The notes below the pieces were generated by a model. That model did no database searches, was not told the origin of the DNA, and saw only the letters and a list, made by a program, of their open reading frames with translations. A program made the translations under genes and the position numbers. This document shows, piece by piece, positions 34,672 through 43,897 of a stretch of 64,000 nucleotides of DNA. The stretch covers positions 170,124 to 234,123 of the forward strand of contig JAZQFJ010000053.1 of the NCBI GenBank assembly GCA_045539475.1. Direction: 5' to 3'. Position 1 is the first letter of the stretch; every line of letters starts with the position of its first letter. This DNA comes from SIG480 sp045539475 (GTDB lineage Bacteria; Bacillota; Clostridia; Oscillospirales; JAAYXM01).

Positions 34672-35031
34672 TCAGTTTGCCATAAGCCCAAAGCTTACGG
34701 CGATTGCGTTGTCAACGCGATGCATAAGGTTCTCGTCAAGTCTTCCCATTTTTTCTTTGAGACGGGTTTTGTCTATTGTTCTGACTTGTTCGAGCAGAAC
34801 AACAGAGTCTTTTGAAAGACCGAAGCTCTTCCCGCCAAGCTCAATATGGGTAGGAAGCTTGGCTTTGTTTATCTGTGAGGTTATCGCTGCTGCAATAACC
34901 GTAGGGCTGTGCTTGTTGCCGACATCGTTCTGGATGATGAGCACCGGACGCATTCCGCCCTGCTCACTGCCAACGACGGGGCTTAGGTCGGCGTAGTAAA
35001 TATCTCCGCGTTTTATGCTGTAATTCACCAA
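34672..35031 (-). CDS. mazF: MazF/PemK-family endoribonuclease (type II toxin)
   Basis: The 119-residue protein matches MazF/NdoA along its length: R-G-D-I-Y-Y-A-D-L-S-P at the start, R-P-V-L-I-I-Q-N-D with the catalytic Arg, and T-V-I-A-A-A-I-T-S with the catalytic Thr. It cuts single-stranded mRNA at short sites. In Bacillus the order is alr, antitoxin ndoAI, toxin ndoA; here the 128-bp gap between alr and mazF has no antitoxin ORF. The start is non-ATG: TTG 35031 with GGAG eight bases upstream, or GTG 35028, which should keep translation low. Confidence 0.92.
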   Translation of the reverse strand: MVNYSIKRGDIYYADLSPVVGSEQGGMRPVLIIQNDVGNKHSPTVIAAAITSQINKAKLPTHIELGGKSFGLSKDSVVLLEQVRTIDKTRLKEKMGRLDENLMHRVDNAIAVSFGLMAN

Positions 35032-35159
35032 AATTCACGCTCCGCAGGTAATGTAGTAGCCAAAAATTTATTTCGACAACTATATTTTTCCACAGGCGCG
35101 CATATTTTAATCAGCCTTGCGAAAATTTCTAAAAATTCTCAGCTGCTCTCCGCTTCATA

Positions 35160-36305
35160 TTATGCCGGATCTGTTATGTATGTTCTTACAACCCGTTTTG
35201 AGATCGAGGTAAGCAGCTCATAAGAAATAGTACCGGCAAGACGGGAAAGCTCATCCGGAGAAATATACTCACCGTTCTGCGCTCCGAAGAGAACGACCTC
35301 GTCAAAAAGGGAAGCCTCCGGAATTTCGCTGACATCGGCAAGGAAAAGATCCATACAGATGTTGCCGAGAATTGGTGCGCGTTTTCCTCTGATAAGGCAA
35401 GCTGCCTTTCCGGAAAGTGTACGGTGAAAACCGTCACCGTATCCGCATGAAACAACTGCAATTTTCATATCGCGATTAGCCGTGAAACGGCGGTTATAGC
35501 TGATCGCATCGCCTTTTTTTATATGGCGTATGTCGGCGATACGGCTCCTGAACGTCATTGCCGGGCGAAGGTCGAGCCCCGGTACGGGCTTTTCAGTGGG
35601 AGAAAGACCGTAGAGAATAAGTCCCGGCCGGATGCACGAAAGATGTGCTTTCTTATAGTTTACCACACCTGCGCTGTTTGCGCAATGGCAAAATTCAAAT
35701 GTTTTTCCGCGTTTTTCCAAAATATCAACCACGCGGAGAAAACAGTCGAGCTGTTCTTCCGTAAACGCAGTGTCATCAATTTCTGCTTCGGAAAAATGCG
35801 TGAATATTCCGTCGGACGAAAGAGAGGGAAGCTTTGTGATTTTTTCAGCCTCATCTGCTGCGGCTTCAATGTGGGATTTATGTGCATATATTCCAAGCCG
35901 TGTCATTCCCGTGTCAAGCTTTATGTGAACAGAAAGTCTCTTGGATTTCCTTGAAAGCTCTGCATCGAGAAGACGAGCGTATTCAAGACCGGCTACGCTT
36001 TGGATAATACCGTTATCAGAAAGGACTTCGGCAAGCTCCGGCGGTGTAACGCCGAAAATCATAATAGGAGTACGAATACCGACTTCCCGAAGCTGAAGCG
36101 CCTCATCAATGCAGGCAACGGCGAGAATGTCGGCACCGAGCTTTTCATAAAGCTTACCAAGCTCTGCGGCACCATGCCCATAAGCATTTGCCTTTATCAC
36201 GCAGATTATTTTCTTGTTTCCAGTAAATCTTTTGATTTCAAGGAAGTTGTGTTCAACATTTGACAGATTGATTACAGCTTCCGCTCTTTCTTTCGTGTTT
36301 GTCAT
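35160..36305 (-). CDS. alr: Alanine racemase
   Basis: A 381-residue PLP enzyme that makes D-alanine for peptidoglycan. The PLP lysine is in VIKANAYGHG (about residue 38), the second catalytic residue Tyr in AISYNRRF (about 270), and the C-terminal ISYELLTSIS is typical. The start overlaps the stop of the lipoprotein gene (ATGA), so translation is coupled. In spore formers alr copies may also act in spore germination control, in line with the lipoprotein next to it. Confidence 0.96.
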   Translation of the reverse strand: MTNTKERAEAVINLSNVEHNFLEIKRFTGNKKIICVIKANAYGHGAAELGKLYEKLGADILAVACIDEALQLREVGIRTPIMIFGVTPPELAEVLSDNGIIQSVAGLEYARLLDAELSRKSKRLSVHIKLDTGMTRLGIYAHKSHIEAAADEAEKITKLPSLSSDGIFTHFSEAEIDDTAFTEEQLDCFLRVVDILEKRGKTFEFCHCANSAGVVNYKKAHLSCIRPGLILYGLSPTEKPVPGLDLRPAMTFRSRIADIRHIKKGDAISYNRRFTANRDMKIAVVSCGYGDGFHRTLSGKAACLIRGKRAPILGNICMDLFLADVSEIPEASLFDEVVLFGAQNGEYISPDELSRLAGTISYELLTSISKRVVRTYITDPA

Positions 36306-36883
36306 TGTAGCTTATGTTCAGCCCTTTCAAATTTACACTGTATAACGCGTTCTCCGTCAGAGAATATTTCGGCATACAGGGGAAGTAAGTCATCTTTTGA
36401 AAACCACGAGCGCGTTTCAATTGCAGAGGATGCTCCGCTGTTTCGTGAGATTATGAGATATGCGTCGCGGTCGAATATTTTTGTGTCTGTCTGTTCGCTT
36501 ATGTTTCCACCCGTCCAGTGCTTCATAAGAACAGGAATGGAGGAAAGGGGGGACAGATTATCTTCGTTAAGTCTGCCCATTTCAAGGTTTGCACCGTCAA
36601 AGCTTATCGTTGAGCGCTCGCCCGTTACGGTGAAGCACATACCTGCAATTTCATCCGGTGACACCACGCACGCGCGGTCATCTCCATCGCGGTTGTAGGT
36701 ATAATCAAGGATGAAGCTTACCTCGCGTGACGGGAAATGTGCCGTTATATCCGCCCGGTAGTTTGCCGAAACGGTATCCCGCATAGCTTTGGTAACAGCG
36801 TCAGCACCGCTTTTTCCGGAAGAACATGAGGTAAGGGATGTGAGCACGAGAAATATCGGGAGTAAAACAAAAAGCTTTTTCAA
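36302..36883 (-). CDS. LolA-like / GerS-like lipoprotein (by synteny)
   Basis: The 193-residue protein begins with TTG 36883 overlapping the TGA of the preceding gene (TTGA). This gives a classical lipoprotein signal: Lys-Lys, hydrophobic LFVLLPIFLVLTSL and lipobox LTSC. The mature part has alternating strands (FILDYTYNRDGD, ACVVSPDEIAGM, STISFDGANLEM) in the manner of LolA-fold lipoproteins. In Clostridioides difficile the germination lipoprotein gerS lies directly before alr2; the same order here suggests a GerS-like role, but sequence alone does not prove it. Extended upstream frame is unlikely to be translated. Confidence 0.72.
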   Translation of the reverse strand: MKKLFVLLPIFLVLTSLTSCSSGKSGADAVTKAMRDTVSANYRADITAHFPSREVSFILDYTYNRDGDDRACVVSPDEIAGMCFTVTGERSTISFDGANLEMGRLNEDNLSPLSSIPVLMKHWTGGNISEQTDTKIFDRDAYLIISRNSGASSAIETRSWFSKDDLLPLYAEIFSDGERVIQCKFERAEHKLQ

Positions 36884-37698
36884 TCTTTCTGCCTGACCTT
36901 CTTTATAACCGATTTGAGAGTGCACAGCATATCGGTAGGAGTCATTGAATATTCGCCGTGGATTTCGGCAGCAAGGTCTCCTGCTGCGCCGTGCAGCCAC
37001 ACTCCAGTATATGCTGCGCGAATTGGCGGTATGCCCTGACCGATTAAAGAAGTGATGATTCCGGCAAGAACATCGCCGCTGCCGCCCTTTGCCATACCGG
37101 GATTGCCTGTGGTATTGGCAAAGATGTTGCCATCTTTATCTGCACATAATGTGCGTCTGCCTTTAAGGACGAGCGTGCAGTTGTTCTGCTTTGCAAAGTT
37201 TGCGGCAAACTCTTCACGGCGATTGTGGTCAAAATCGGGTACAAGCCGTGAAAATTCACCCTCATGCGGAGTGAGAATAAGCTCGCGCGGGGAAGCGGCA
37301 AGGTCAATGTGAAGCCGTGCCGCAATTGTTATTGCATCCGCATCCAGAACGAGCGGTGAAGCTCCTGAAAAAACAAGCTTCCTGACAAGCTTTTCGCTTT
37401 TTCGTGAAAGACCCAATCCGCAACCGAGCAAAACCGCGTCATTTTTCATTTCGCAGAAGCTTCGCGGAATAAGAATCGGCTCATTAAGTTTTGATGCGAG
37501 GATCGGCCGGATTTTCTTCGGTACGGAAAGAAAAACAAGCCCGCTGCCGGTGTTTACTGCTGCCTGAGCGGAGAAGTAAGCTGCACCGGTGTATTTTTCG
37601 CTCCCACAGAAGAGAAGAGCGCGTCCGAAATCACCCTTGTGAGCGTTTCTGTCGCGTATGGGGAGAAAAATGCTGTCATTTGTTATCTCTGTAAGCAT
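36880..37698 (-). CDS. nnrD: ADP-dependent NAD(P)H-hydrate dehydratase
   Basis: The 272-residue protein equals the C-terminal YjeF (carbohydrate kinase-like) domain: HKGDFGRALLFCGS, a PLVLDADA motif, TPHEGEFSRL and the nucleotide-binding G-x-x-K-G-G-S-G-D-V-L-A-G. It repairs hydrated NAD(P)H using ADP. The N-terminal epimerase domain (NnrE) is absent. ATG 37698 follows AAGGAG at seven bases, 14 bp after the SLOG gene; the longer frame has no SD. Confidence 0.93.
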   Translation of the reverse strand: MLTEITNDSIFLPIRDRNAHKGDFGRALLFCGSEKYTGAAYFSAQAAVNTGSGLVFLSVPKKIRPILASKLNEPILIPRSFCEMKNDAVLLGCGLGLSRKSEKLVRKLVFSGASPLVLDADAITIAARLHIDLAASPRELILTPHEGEFSRLVPDFDHNRREEFAANFAKQNNCTLVLKGRRTLCADKDGNIFANTTGNPGMAKGGSGDVLAGIITSLIGQGIPPIRAAYTGVWLHGAAGDLAAEIHGEYSMTPTDMLCTLKSVIKKVRQKD

Positions 37699-37712
37699 AG
37701 AGCTTCTCCTTT

Positions 37713-38189
37713 TTACAGAAGATCTGCTAAATTTATGATTTTTCTGTCTCTGTCGATGGCGTAGTTGCGCGTAAACGCCGTGCCGCTTGCCTCGCGCACG
37801 AGGTAGCACAGAAGAATATCTGATTCATCCACGAGACGTCGGTTTCGCAGGTGCATGCAGAACCGGTCGTAGCTTTCGGAAATATAGACAACCTCGTCTG
37901 CGTTTTGCAATACTGCGTCATACCGTCGGCGTGTTGCCGCAGGCCAGCGGCTTGCCTGATCACGGCATGGGAGAATCATTGACAGAGTTATATTCGCGCC
38001 GTTACGTTTCTTTTCAAGGATGAGCTCTGCGGCAACAAGGTCAAAGCCCATTGCACCTCCGCTGCAAAAACGTGTTACTCCGGAAGCTATCAGAGTGTCA
38101 ACTGTCTCTGATAGCAACGGGGGAAGTGTTTCGGCGTGCATTGTATAGATTTGTCTGTGCCCTGAAAAGGCACATACCGAACCGTCCAT
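37713..38189 (-). CDS. SLOG-family (DUF1273/YpsA-like) nucleotide-binding protein
   Basis: A 158-residue protein with the SLOG signature: A-F-S-G-H-R near the start, S-G-G-A-M-G-F-D-L-V-A-A-E (Rossmann loop), I-L-P-C-R-D-Q and a late acidic DESDILLCY. SLOG proteins bind nucleotide-derived ligands; the YpsA group is linked to cell division and stress in Firmicutes. The specific ligand is unknown. It is the first gene of the operon that leads to alr and mazF. Confidence 0.82.
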   Translation of the reverse strand: MDGSVCAFSGHRQIYTMHAETLPPLLSETVDTLIASGVTRFCSGGAMGFDLVAAELILEKKRNGANITLSMILPCRDQASRWPAATRRRYDAVLQNADEVVYISESYDRFCMHLRNRRLVDESDILLCYLVREASGTAFTRNYAIDRDRKIINLADLL

Positions 38190-38224
38190 TTAAAATGTTC
38201 CTTTAAAATTAAATTGATATTTAT

Positions 38225-38260
38225 ATTGTATCACACTTTACATGTAAATGTAAAAGAATT
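38225..38260 (-). promoter_or_regulatory. Promoter with palindrome for the SLOG-alr-mazF operon
   Basis: On the minus strand a TTTACA and a TACAAT box (about 38230-38225) are 18 bp apart. A perfect 12-bp palindrome TTTACATGTAAA (38237-38248) lies in the spacer and could be an operator. Confidence 0.5.
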
Positions 38261-38270
38261 TATGAAAAAA

Positions 38271-39314
38271 TTATAAATCAAGCTTCAAATCTCCATCCTT
38301 TACCCAACTGAGCTTGCGGAAGATAAGGTTGAGGAGCGGGCAGATAATTGCGGGAAGAATGATGTGACAGAGCAAAAGGCCGCCCCACTGAGTAAATCCG
38401 ATTGAAATGCCGTCATTTATCCAGCCGGTGTACATTCCTATCTGACCGACAAGACCGCAGGTTCCCATACCGGAGGAAACCGGCGCACCGTTCATTTGCA
38501 GACCAAAAATGCACGTTGATATCGGTCCGACAATTGCGGAGGTAAGAATGGGTGCAATCCAGATTCTCGGATTCTTTACAATGTTACCCATCTGGAGCAT
38601 ACTTGTGCCGATTCCCTGTGCAAGAAGACCGCCCCAGCCGTTCTCACGGAAGCTCATAACCGCAAAGCCTACCATTTGGGCACAGCATCCCGCAAGCGCT
38701 GCACCGCCGGCAAGACCGGTGAGAGAAAGACCTGCGCATATCGCCGCGCTGGATATGGGAAGCGTGAGCGCGATACCGACGATAACAGAAACAATGATGC
38801 CCATCCAGAATGGGTGAAGCGTAGTTGCATACATGATAAGCTCGCCTATGTATGTTGCTGCAGTGCCGATAGGAGAGGCGATGAGCATTGCAGCAAAGAT
38901 TCCTGAGCAGATGGTGACAATCGGTGTAACAAGGATATCAAGCTTTGTTTCCTTGCTGACTGCCTTGCCAAGCTCCGAGGCAATAATCGTTATGATGAGA
39001 ACGGCAAAAGCACCGCCGGCGCCGCCAAGCTCGTTTGCTGCCATTCCGACGGAGGTGAGCGAAAAGAGAACAAGCGGAGGGCATTTCAGTGCATAGCCTA
39101 TCGCTACAGCCATTGCTGCACCCTGTGCACCCTTTGCAAAGTCGCCGAAAGCAACAAGAGAATCAATTCCGAGCTGTGTGCCGAGCGTTGAAAGAATGGT
39201 TCCGATTAAAAGAGATGCAAAAAGCCCTTGCGCCATAGCTCCGAGTGCATCAATAAAATACCGCTTTGCGGAGATTTCAATATCCTTACGCTTCAAAAAT
39301 TCCTTGAATTTCAT
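38271..39314 (-). CDS. PTS IIC-like membrane protein, PfoR family
   Basis: The 347-residue protein has about ten hydrophobic segments and matches the EIIC_2/PfoR group: FIDALGAMAQGLFASLLIGT at the start, GAFAVLIITIIASELGKAVS in the middle and GMGTCGLVGQIG near 290. No IIA or IIB domain is present in this protein or next to it. Substrate is unknown. It lies 21 bp after the LOG gene in a three-gene minus-strand operon. Confidence 0.82.
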   Translation of the reverse strand: MKFKEFLKRKDIEISAKRYFIDALGAMAQGLFASLLIGTILSTLGTQLGIDSLVAFGDFAKGAQGAAMAVAIGYALKCPPLVLFSLTSVGMAANELGGAGGAFAVLIITIIASELGKAVSKETKLDILVTPIVTICSGIFAAMLIASPIGTAATYIGELIMYATTLHPFWMGIIVSVIVGIALTLPISSAAICAGLSLTGLAGGAALAGCCAQMVGFAVMSFRENGWGGLLAQGIGTSMLQMGNIVKNPRIWIAPILTSAIVGPISTCIFGLQMNGAPVSSGMGTCGLVGQIGMYTGWINDGISIGFTQWGGLLLCHIILPAIICPLLNLIFRKLSWVKDGDLKLDL

Positions 39315-39335
39315 ATGTATTACTCCATGTTCTTA

Positions 39336-39893
39336 TTAAGATTTTATGCTTTTGAAATAGTTTAAAAGCTTATCGTCTTTGACATCGCATACAACATCAA
39401 ACAGCTTATGTATATCGCGGATTACGGCGCCGCGCTCGACAAGGTCATCAATAAGAGCGAGGAGTGTATCGTAAAATCCGTTCAAGTTGAGAACAACGAT
39501 AGGTGCAGTCAGGCGCTGCAGGTATTTGAGCGTAAGAATCTGGAAAAATTCATCCATCGTTCCTATTCCGCCGGGCGCGATGAGAAAGATGTCTGCATGC
39601 TTTTCCATAAGAGTTTTGCGTTCGCTCATTGTGTCGACGATAACGGTGTTGTCACAGTCGAAAATCTCTTCAAAATCACCTATAAAATCAGGCGATATTC
39701 CCATAACATATCCGCCGCGTTCACGGACTCCGCGTGCAACTGCGCCCATACAGCCGGTAGCACCGGAGCCGTAAACGAGAGAAAAACCGTTTTCGGCAAT
39801 TATGTTTCCAAGCTTTTGGATTTCGTTTTTATAAGCGTCCGGAATTCTTTCGGATGCTCCTCCGTATACGCATGCATAATATCTTCTTGACAT
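39336..39893 (-). CDS. LOG-family protein (nucleoside 5'-monophosphate phosphoribohydrolase-like)
   Basis: The 185-residue protein has the LOG signature P-G-G-I-G-T-M-D-E (about residue 108) and upstream R-K-x-x-M-x-x-x-A-D. Family members release a base from nucleoside monophosphates, including cytokinin precursors; in bacteria the true substrate is often unknown. ATG 39893 follows GGAGG. It lies between the beta-CASP nuclease and the PfoR-type protein. Confidence 0.88.
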   Translation of the reverse strand: MSRRYYACVYGGASERIPDAYKNEIQKLGNIIAENGFSLVYGSGATGCMGAVARGVRERGGYVMGISPDFIGDFEEIFDCDNTVIVDTMSERKTLMEKHADIFLIAPGGIGTMDEFFQILTLKYLQRLTAPIVVLNLNGFYDTLLALIDDLVERGAVIRDIHKLFDVVCDVKDDKLLNYFKSIKS

Positions 39894-39936
39894 AGCTTAT
39901 ATCCTCCATATATTCGTTTTACATAAATACATACTG

Positions 39937-41553
39937 CTATTTTTTCTTAGACTTGCGCGCATATTTGTCGCACAGGTCATTTATCTGGTCAGTAAACTTC
40001 GCAAGCTCTTTATTTGTGAGTCCGCGGCTTTGTTCGATGATGGTTTTAAGGCGGCTGCAGGCAGCCATAAGGCGCTCAAAGGCAAGATTTGCGCGTCTGC
40101 GTCCCTCGGAGACCTTTGTAAGCTTGACGATTCTTCCGCGAGCGGTACATTCGCCGGAAATGAGGTCGTATTCGTCGCCGCTGTAAGGTGCGGTTGCCGT
40201 AAAACGTAGTTTATTGTATACCGTCTGTGCAAAGCTGTCGCAGATGATGTCATCACCATGGTTCACAAAAACCTTCATCGGCGGTTTTTCCATAGCACCG
40301 AGCCAGGAAATAAGCATATCACGGTCAGCGTGACCGCTTATTCCTACAATGGATTCAATGCGTGCTTTGACAAGAATCTGCTCGCCGAAGAGACTGACGG
40401 ATTTCGCGCCGTTTATAAGCTTTCTGCCAAGTGTTCCCTCTGCCTGATAGCCGACAAACAGAACAGTGCTGTTTTCCTTCCAGAGATTGTGCTTTAAGTG
40501 GTGGCGGATTCGCCCGGCTTCACACATACCGGAGGCAGAAATTATAACCTTTGGAACAATATCGAAATTGATGGCCTTTGACTCCTCGGAGGTGACGCTC
40601 AATCTCAATCCCGGGAAAGATATGGGATTAATTCCTTTTTCGATAAGCTCCAGCGCTTCATCGTCGTAATAATCGAAAAGATTATCCTGATATATCTTTG
40701 TTGCTTCAACGGCAAGCGGAGAGTCGACATAGACTATAAAGTTTTCAAAACCGCGGATAAGCTCCTGTTCTTTTATCATGCGGAAAAGATACAAAAGCTC
40801 CTGTGTTCTTCCTATTGCAAATGACGGAATTACGAGATTTCCGCCTTTGGAAAAGGTTTCACGCATTATTTTTGTAAGCTGAGAAATATAATCCGGACGT
40901 TCGCCGTGCAGTCTGTCGCCGTAGGTGGACTCAATGACAACGTAATCGGCATACGGTGGCTTTTCGGGATCGCGGATAAGCGGACGGCTGATGTTGCCGA
41001 GATCTCCCGAGAATAGAACAGAACGGGTTTCGCCGTTTTCCGCTATTGTAAAATGTATGCTTGATGAGCCGAGAAGATGCCCGGCATCGGAAAAGCTTAC
41101 CGTTATTCCGGGGAATATTTCCTTCGGCTGATTATAACCGAACGGGCAGAATTGCTCGAGAGAAGCTGTTGCATCCGCGACGGTGTATGCCGGAAGATAT
41201 ACGTCAAGCCCGGCTCGTTCCGCCTTTCTGTTTTGCCATTCAGCCTCTTGCTCCTGAATGTGTGCCGAGTCAAGGAGCATTATATTACAAAGCCGATGGG
41301 TTGCCTCGGTACAGTAAACAGGACCGGTATATCCCTTTGCGGTAAGTGCGGGAATCATTCCGGAGTGGTCGATATGTGCGTGCGTCAGGCATATAGCATC
41401 AATGTCGGCAGGCAAGAGCGGAAGCTCGGCGTTTTCGTATGTGTCGCTGCCTTGCTCCATGCCGCAGTCTATTAAAATATGCTTGCCGCATGCTTCAAGA
41501 AGCGTGCAGGAGCCCGTAACTTCGTGAGCAGCACCGATAAATGTAAGTTTCAT
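39937..41553 (-). CDS. Metallo-beta-lactamase/beta-CASP RNA-processing nuclease
   Basis: The 538-residue protein shows the MBL motif T-H-A-H-I-D-H-S-G (about residue 57), later SDAGHLLGS, the beta-CASP motifs FSGDLGN, VIISASGMCEAGRI and FVGYQAEGTLGR, and G-H-A-D near residue 405. It belongs to the YSH1/CPSF73-like bacterial nucleases that cut RNA. A C-terminal extension of about 80 residues is basic and may bind RNA. It is the first gene of the nuclease-LOG-PfoR operon. Confidence 0.9.
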   Translation of the reverse strand: MKLTFIGAAHEVTGSCTLLEACGKHILIDCGMEQGSDTYENAELPLLPADIDAICLTHAHIDHSGMIPALTAKGYTGPVYCTEATHRLCNIMLLDSAHIQEQEAEWQNRKAERAGLDVYLPAYTVADATASLEQFCPFGYNQPKEIFPGITVSFSDAGHLLGSSSIHFTIAENGETRSVLFSGDLGNISRPLIRDPEKPPYADYVVIESTYGDRLHGERPDYISQLTKIMRETFSKGGNLVIPSFAIGRTQELLYLFRMIKEQELIRGFENFIVYVDSPLAVEATKIYQDNLFDYYDDEALELIEKGINPISFPGLRLSVTSEESKAINFDIVPKVIISASGMCEAGRIRHHLKHNLWKENSTVLFVGYQAEGTLGRKLINGAKSVSLFGEQILVKARIESIVGISGHADRDMLISWLGAMEKPPMKVFVNHGDDIICDSFAQTVYNKLRFTATAPYSGDEYDLISGECTARGRIVKLTKVSEGRRRANLAFERLMAACSRLKTIIEQSRGLTNKELAKFTDQINDLCDKYARKSKKK

Positions 41554-41645
41554 TTAAAATCACCCTCCTATCTGTATTTATTATATAATAAAAAAATATG
41601 CTTTTCAATATACTATGTTGAAAAATGCGCTTTAATGTTTTTTTC

Positions 41646-41674
41646 TTGAATAGAAAAAATATTTGTGATACAAT
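41646..41674 (+). promoter_or_regulatory. Promoter of yibE/F
   Basis: TTGAAT (41646-41651) and TACAAT (41669-41674) with a 17-bp spacer, 45 bp before the start codon. Confidence 0.7.
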
Positions 41675-41718
41675 ATTATTCACAATCAGGTTAGATATAG
41701 ATAGTGAGGTTAATTTCA

Positions 41719-42885
41719 ATGAAAATGAAAAAACAGAGTGTTATTTACGCTGTGACGGTTATTCTTTCGGCATTGTTTATTCTTATCGGGCATATCCTCT
41801 GCCGTCCGGCGGGTTTTAACGAAGGTGTAGAGGATTATTACCGCGCAGAGGTTACGGCGGTCGGCAATGTCGAGGAAGCGGCATTCAGCCTTGATGACGG
41901 GGAGACGATGGTGTCAAACAAGCGTATAACATTTTCCGCGCTTATGAAAAACGGTCCGTACAAGGGCGATACCATGCAGGTTGTTCAGGATGTAGACGAT
42001 ATGTATGCGTATCAGCCGCGCGATGTTAAAGTGGGGGATAAAGTTCTCATCTCGCGACCGGGATATGATATGGAAAGCGGTGCTATGGGGCAGGATGCCG
42101 AGTGGGTGTTTATTGAGCATAACCGGATTCCGTCTCTTGTGTGGCTTGGTGTAATATTCCTTCTGCTGATTGTTTTAATAGGAAGAAAAAAAGGTCTTTC
42201 AACAATTATATCTCTTATATTTACAATTCTTGCGATTTTTCTTGTCTACATACCGTCGATACTGAAAGGGTTCAATATCTACTTTATGACGGTCATAGTG
42301 TGCGTATTTTCTATATTTATGAGCCTCATCGTAATAAACGGCTGGAACTTAAAAACCATATGCGCTATATTCGGCAACATTGCAGGTGTTGCGGTTGCGG
42401 GTGTGCTTGCGTATATTATGCATAAGCTTCTCGGACTTACCGGTATGATTGACGAGGACTACGTTATGCTCACGCTTATGGATCATCCGGTAGACCTTCG
42501 TGCTGTGCTTTGGGGCGGGCTTGTTATTGGTGCTCTCGGTGCAATAATGGACGTTGCGATGTCTATTGCATCGGCAATGAAGGAGCTTAATGACACTATG
42601 GGAGAAAAGACCTTCTTCCGTATGCTTCATTCGGGAATGAATATAGGGCGCGATGCAATAGGAACGATGACGAATACGCTCATTCTTGCCTATATCGGCG
42701 GCGCTCTTGCAACGGTGCTTTTGCTTGTGGCGTACAACAAGAATGTTTATTATCTATTTAATATGGAAATGATAATGTGCGAGATTGTCTGCTCAATCGT
42801 CGGAAGCATAGGAATCCTCGCCGCGGTTCCCGCCACGGCGATCTTCTCGGCGTATATGTTCAATAAATATGAGGATAAAGAGTAA
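41719..42885 (+). CDS. YibE/F family membrane protein
   Basis: A 388-residue protein with an N-terminal anchor, an extracytoplasmic beta domain (residues 30-140; VGDKVLISRPGYD) and seven or eight C-terminal membrane segments. The membrane part carries the YibE/F features LIGRKKGLSTIISLIFT, GALGAIMDVAMSIASAM and HSGMNIGRDAIGTMTNTL. Function of the family is unclear. ATG 41719 follows GTGAGG; the earlier GTG lacks an SD. Confidence 0.88.
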   Translation: MKMKKQSVIYAVTVILSALFILIGHILCRPAGFNEGVEDYYRAEVTAVGNVEEAAFSLDDGETMVSNKRITFSALMKNGPYKGDTMQVVQDVDDMYAYQPRDVKVGDKVLISRPGYDMESGAMGQDAEWVFIEHNRIPSLVWLGVIFLLLIVLIGRKKGLSTIISLIFTILAIFLVYIPSILKGFNIYFMTVIVCVFSIFMSLIVINGWNLKTICAIFGNIAGVAVAGVLAYIMHKLLGLTGMIDEDYVMLTLMDHPVDLRAVLWGGLVIGALGAIMDVAMSIASAMKELNDTMGEKTFFRMLHSGMNIGRDAIGTMTNTLILAYIGGALATVLLLVAYNKNVYYLFNMEMIMCEIVCSIVGSIGILAAVPATAIFSAYMFNKYEDKE

Positions 42886-42947
42886 AAATAATTGTCGGCA
42901 AATACCGGTGAAAAAGAGTTTCGGATGAAAAATATTGTTGCTGTAAC

Positions 42948-43844
42948 CTAAGAGAATGAGGAAAACTCATTCTCTTTTATATATTCAATGAAAATTTTCA
43001 GGCTTTTTGACATCCATTTGTTTTTGTGGTGAATGAGCTGTTTCCAGATATCTATATTCATATCGCAGATATCAAGATAACATAAATTTCCGGCTTCTAT
43101 CATATCGCGGGTGACAAAATCAGGAAGGAATGAGAGCATATCCCCTTGAGTGATGAGTGAAGTAATCATATCAGTTCTTCCGATTTCAAGGATAGGAGTT
43201 ATCTCCAGTGATTTCTTTGCAAGCTCTTTGTCAAAAACCCTTCTGTAGCCCTGTCCGTATTCGGTTAGAATAAAAGGCTCGTTTATAATATCGTGAATTG
43301 ACAAATTGCTCGCTCCGGCAAATTTTGAACTTGCATTTGCCACAAAGTGCATTGAAAGAGGCTGTTCCTTTGCGATAACATAGTCCTTGTGATATGAATG
43401 GCTGTCGAGCGTAATAATAACATCTGCTTCGTTATGGTCAAGCATATCAAACATGACGGAAGTATCTGCAGTAGTGAATTTAACTGAAATTGCGGGATAC
43501 TTATTATGAAAATCCATATAGCTTTTATTGATCATTTCATCACACACAGAGTCGGGCGTCACAATATGGATGTGCCCGCTGCACTCCTTCTCTTCTTCAA
43601 AGCTTTCCTTGAATTCATCTGTAAGTGTGCGAATCCGATGAGCGTAGGAGACCAGCTCCCGTCCTCGTTCCGTTAAGGTTATGGTGTGATTTATTCTTTC
43701 AAACAAAAGGCAACCAAGCTCGTCCTCAAGCTGTTTGATTTGAAAAGAAATTGTCGATTGCGAATAGCCGAGAAGCTGCGCTGCTTTCGTGAAACTGCCA
43801 AGCTCTGCAACATTGATGAATGTTATTAAATTGCGTAATTCCAT
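42948..43844 (-). CDS. LysR-family transcriptional regulator
   Basis: A 298-residue protein with the N-terminal winged helix-turn-helix (NLITFINVAELGSFTKAAQ, then LGYSQSTISFQIKQLEDELG) and a C-terminal periplasmic-binding-like effector domain. It is divergent from the sodium-solute symporter gene with an inverted repeat of LysR type between them, so it probably controls the symporter in response to its substrate. Its stop lies in a terminator hairpin. Confidence 0.93.
   Translation of the reverse strand: MELRNLITFINVAELGSFTKAAQLLGYSQSTISFQIKQLEDELGCLLFERINHTITLTERGRELVSYAHRIRTLTDEFKESFEEEKECSGHIHIVTPDSVCDEMINKSYMDFHNKYPAISVKFTTADTSVMFDMLDHNEADVIITLDSHSYHKDYVIAKEQPLSMHFVANASSKFAGASNLSIHDIINEPFILTEYGQGYRRVFDKELAKKSLEITPILEIGRTDMITSLITQGDMLSFLPDFVTRDMIEAGNLCYLDICDMNIDIWKQLIHHKNKWMSKSLKIFIEYIKENEFSSFS
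42950..42978. terminator. Terminator between yibE/F and lysR
   Basis: AAGAGAATGAG-gaaaa-CTCATTCTCTT followed by TT, overlapping the lysR stop codon and serving the two convergent genes. Confidence 0.75.
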
Positions 43845-43860
43845 TATGGCCCTCCTTGTT

Positions 43861-43875
43861 ATCGAATATTTCGAT
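43861..43875. promoter_or_regulatory. LysR-type operator (T-N11-A)
   Basis: ATCGAA-tat-TTCGAT is a perfect inverted repeat and contains T (43862) and A (43874) with 11 bases between, the LysR binding pattern. It lies 16 bp from the lysR start and upstream of the symporter promoter, fitting autorepression and activation of the neighbour. Confidence 0.7.
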
Positions 43876-43897
43876 GATAAACATTAAAACCATTCGT

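Noticed and set aside
35032..35159. MazE-type antitoxin between alr and mazF
   Set aside because: The 128 bp contain no frame with start, SD and adequate length on the operon strand.
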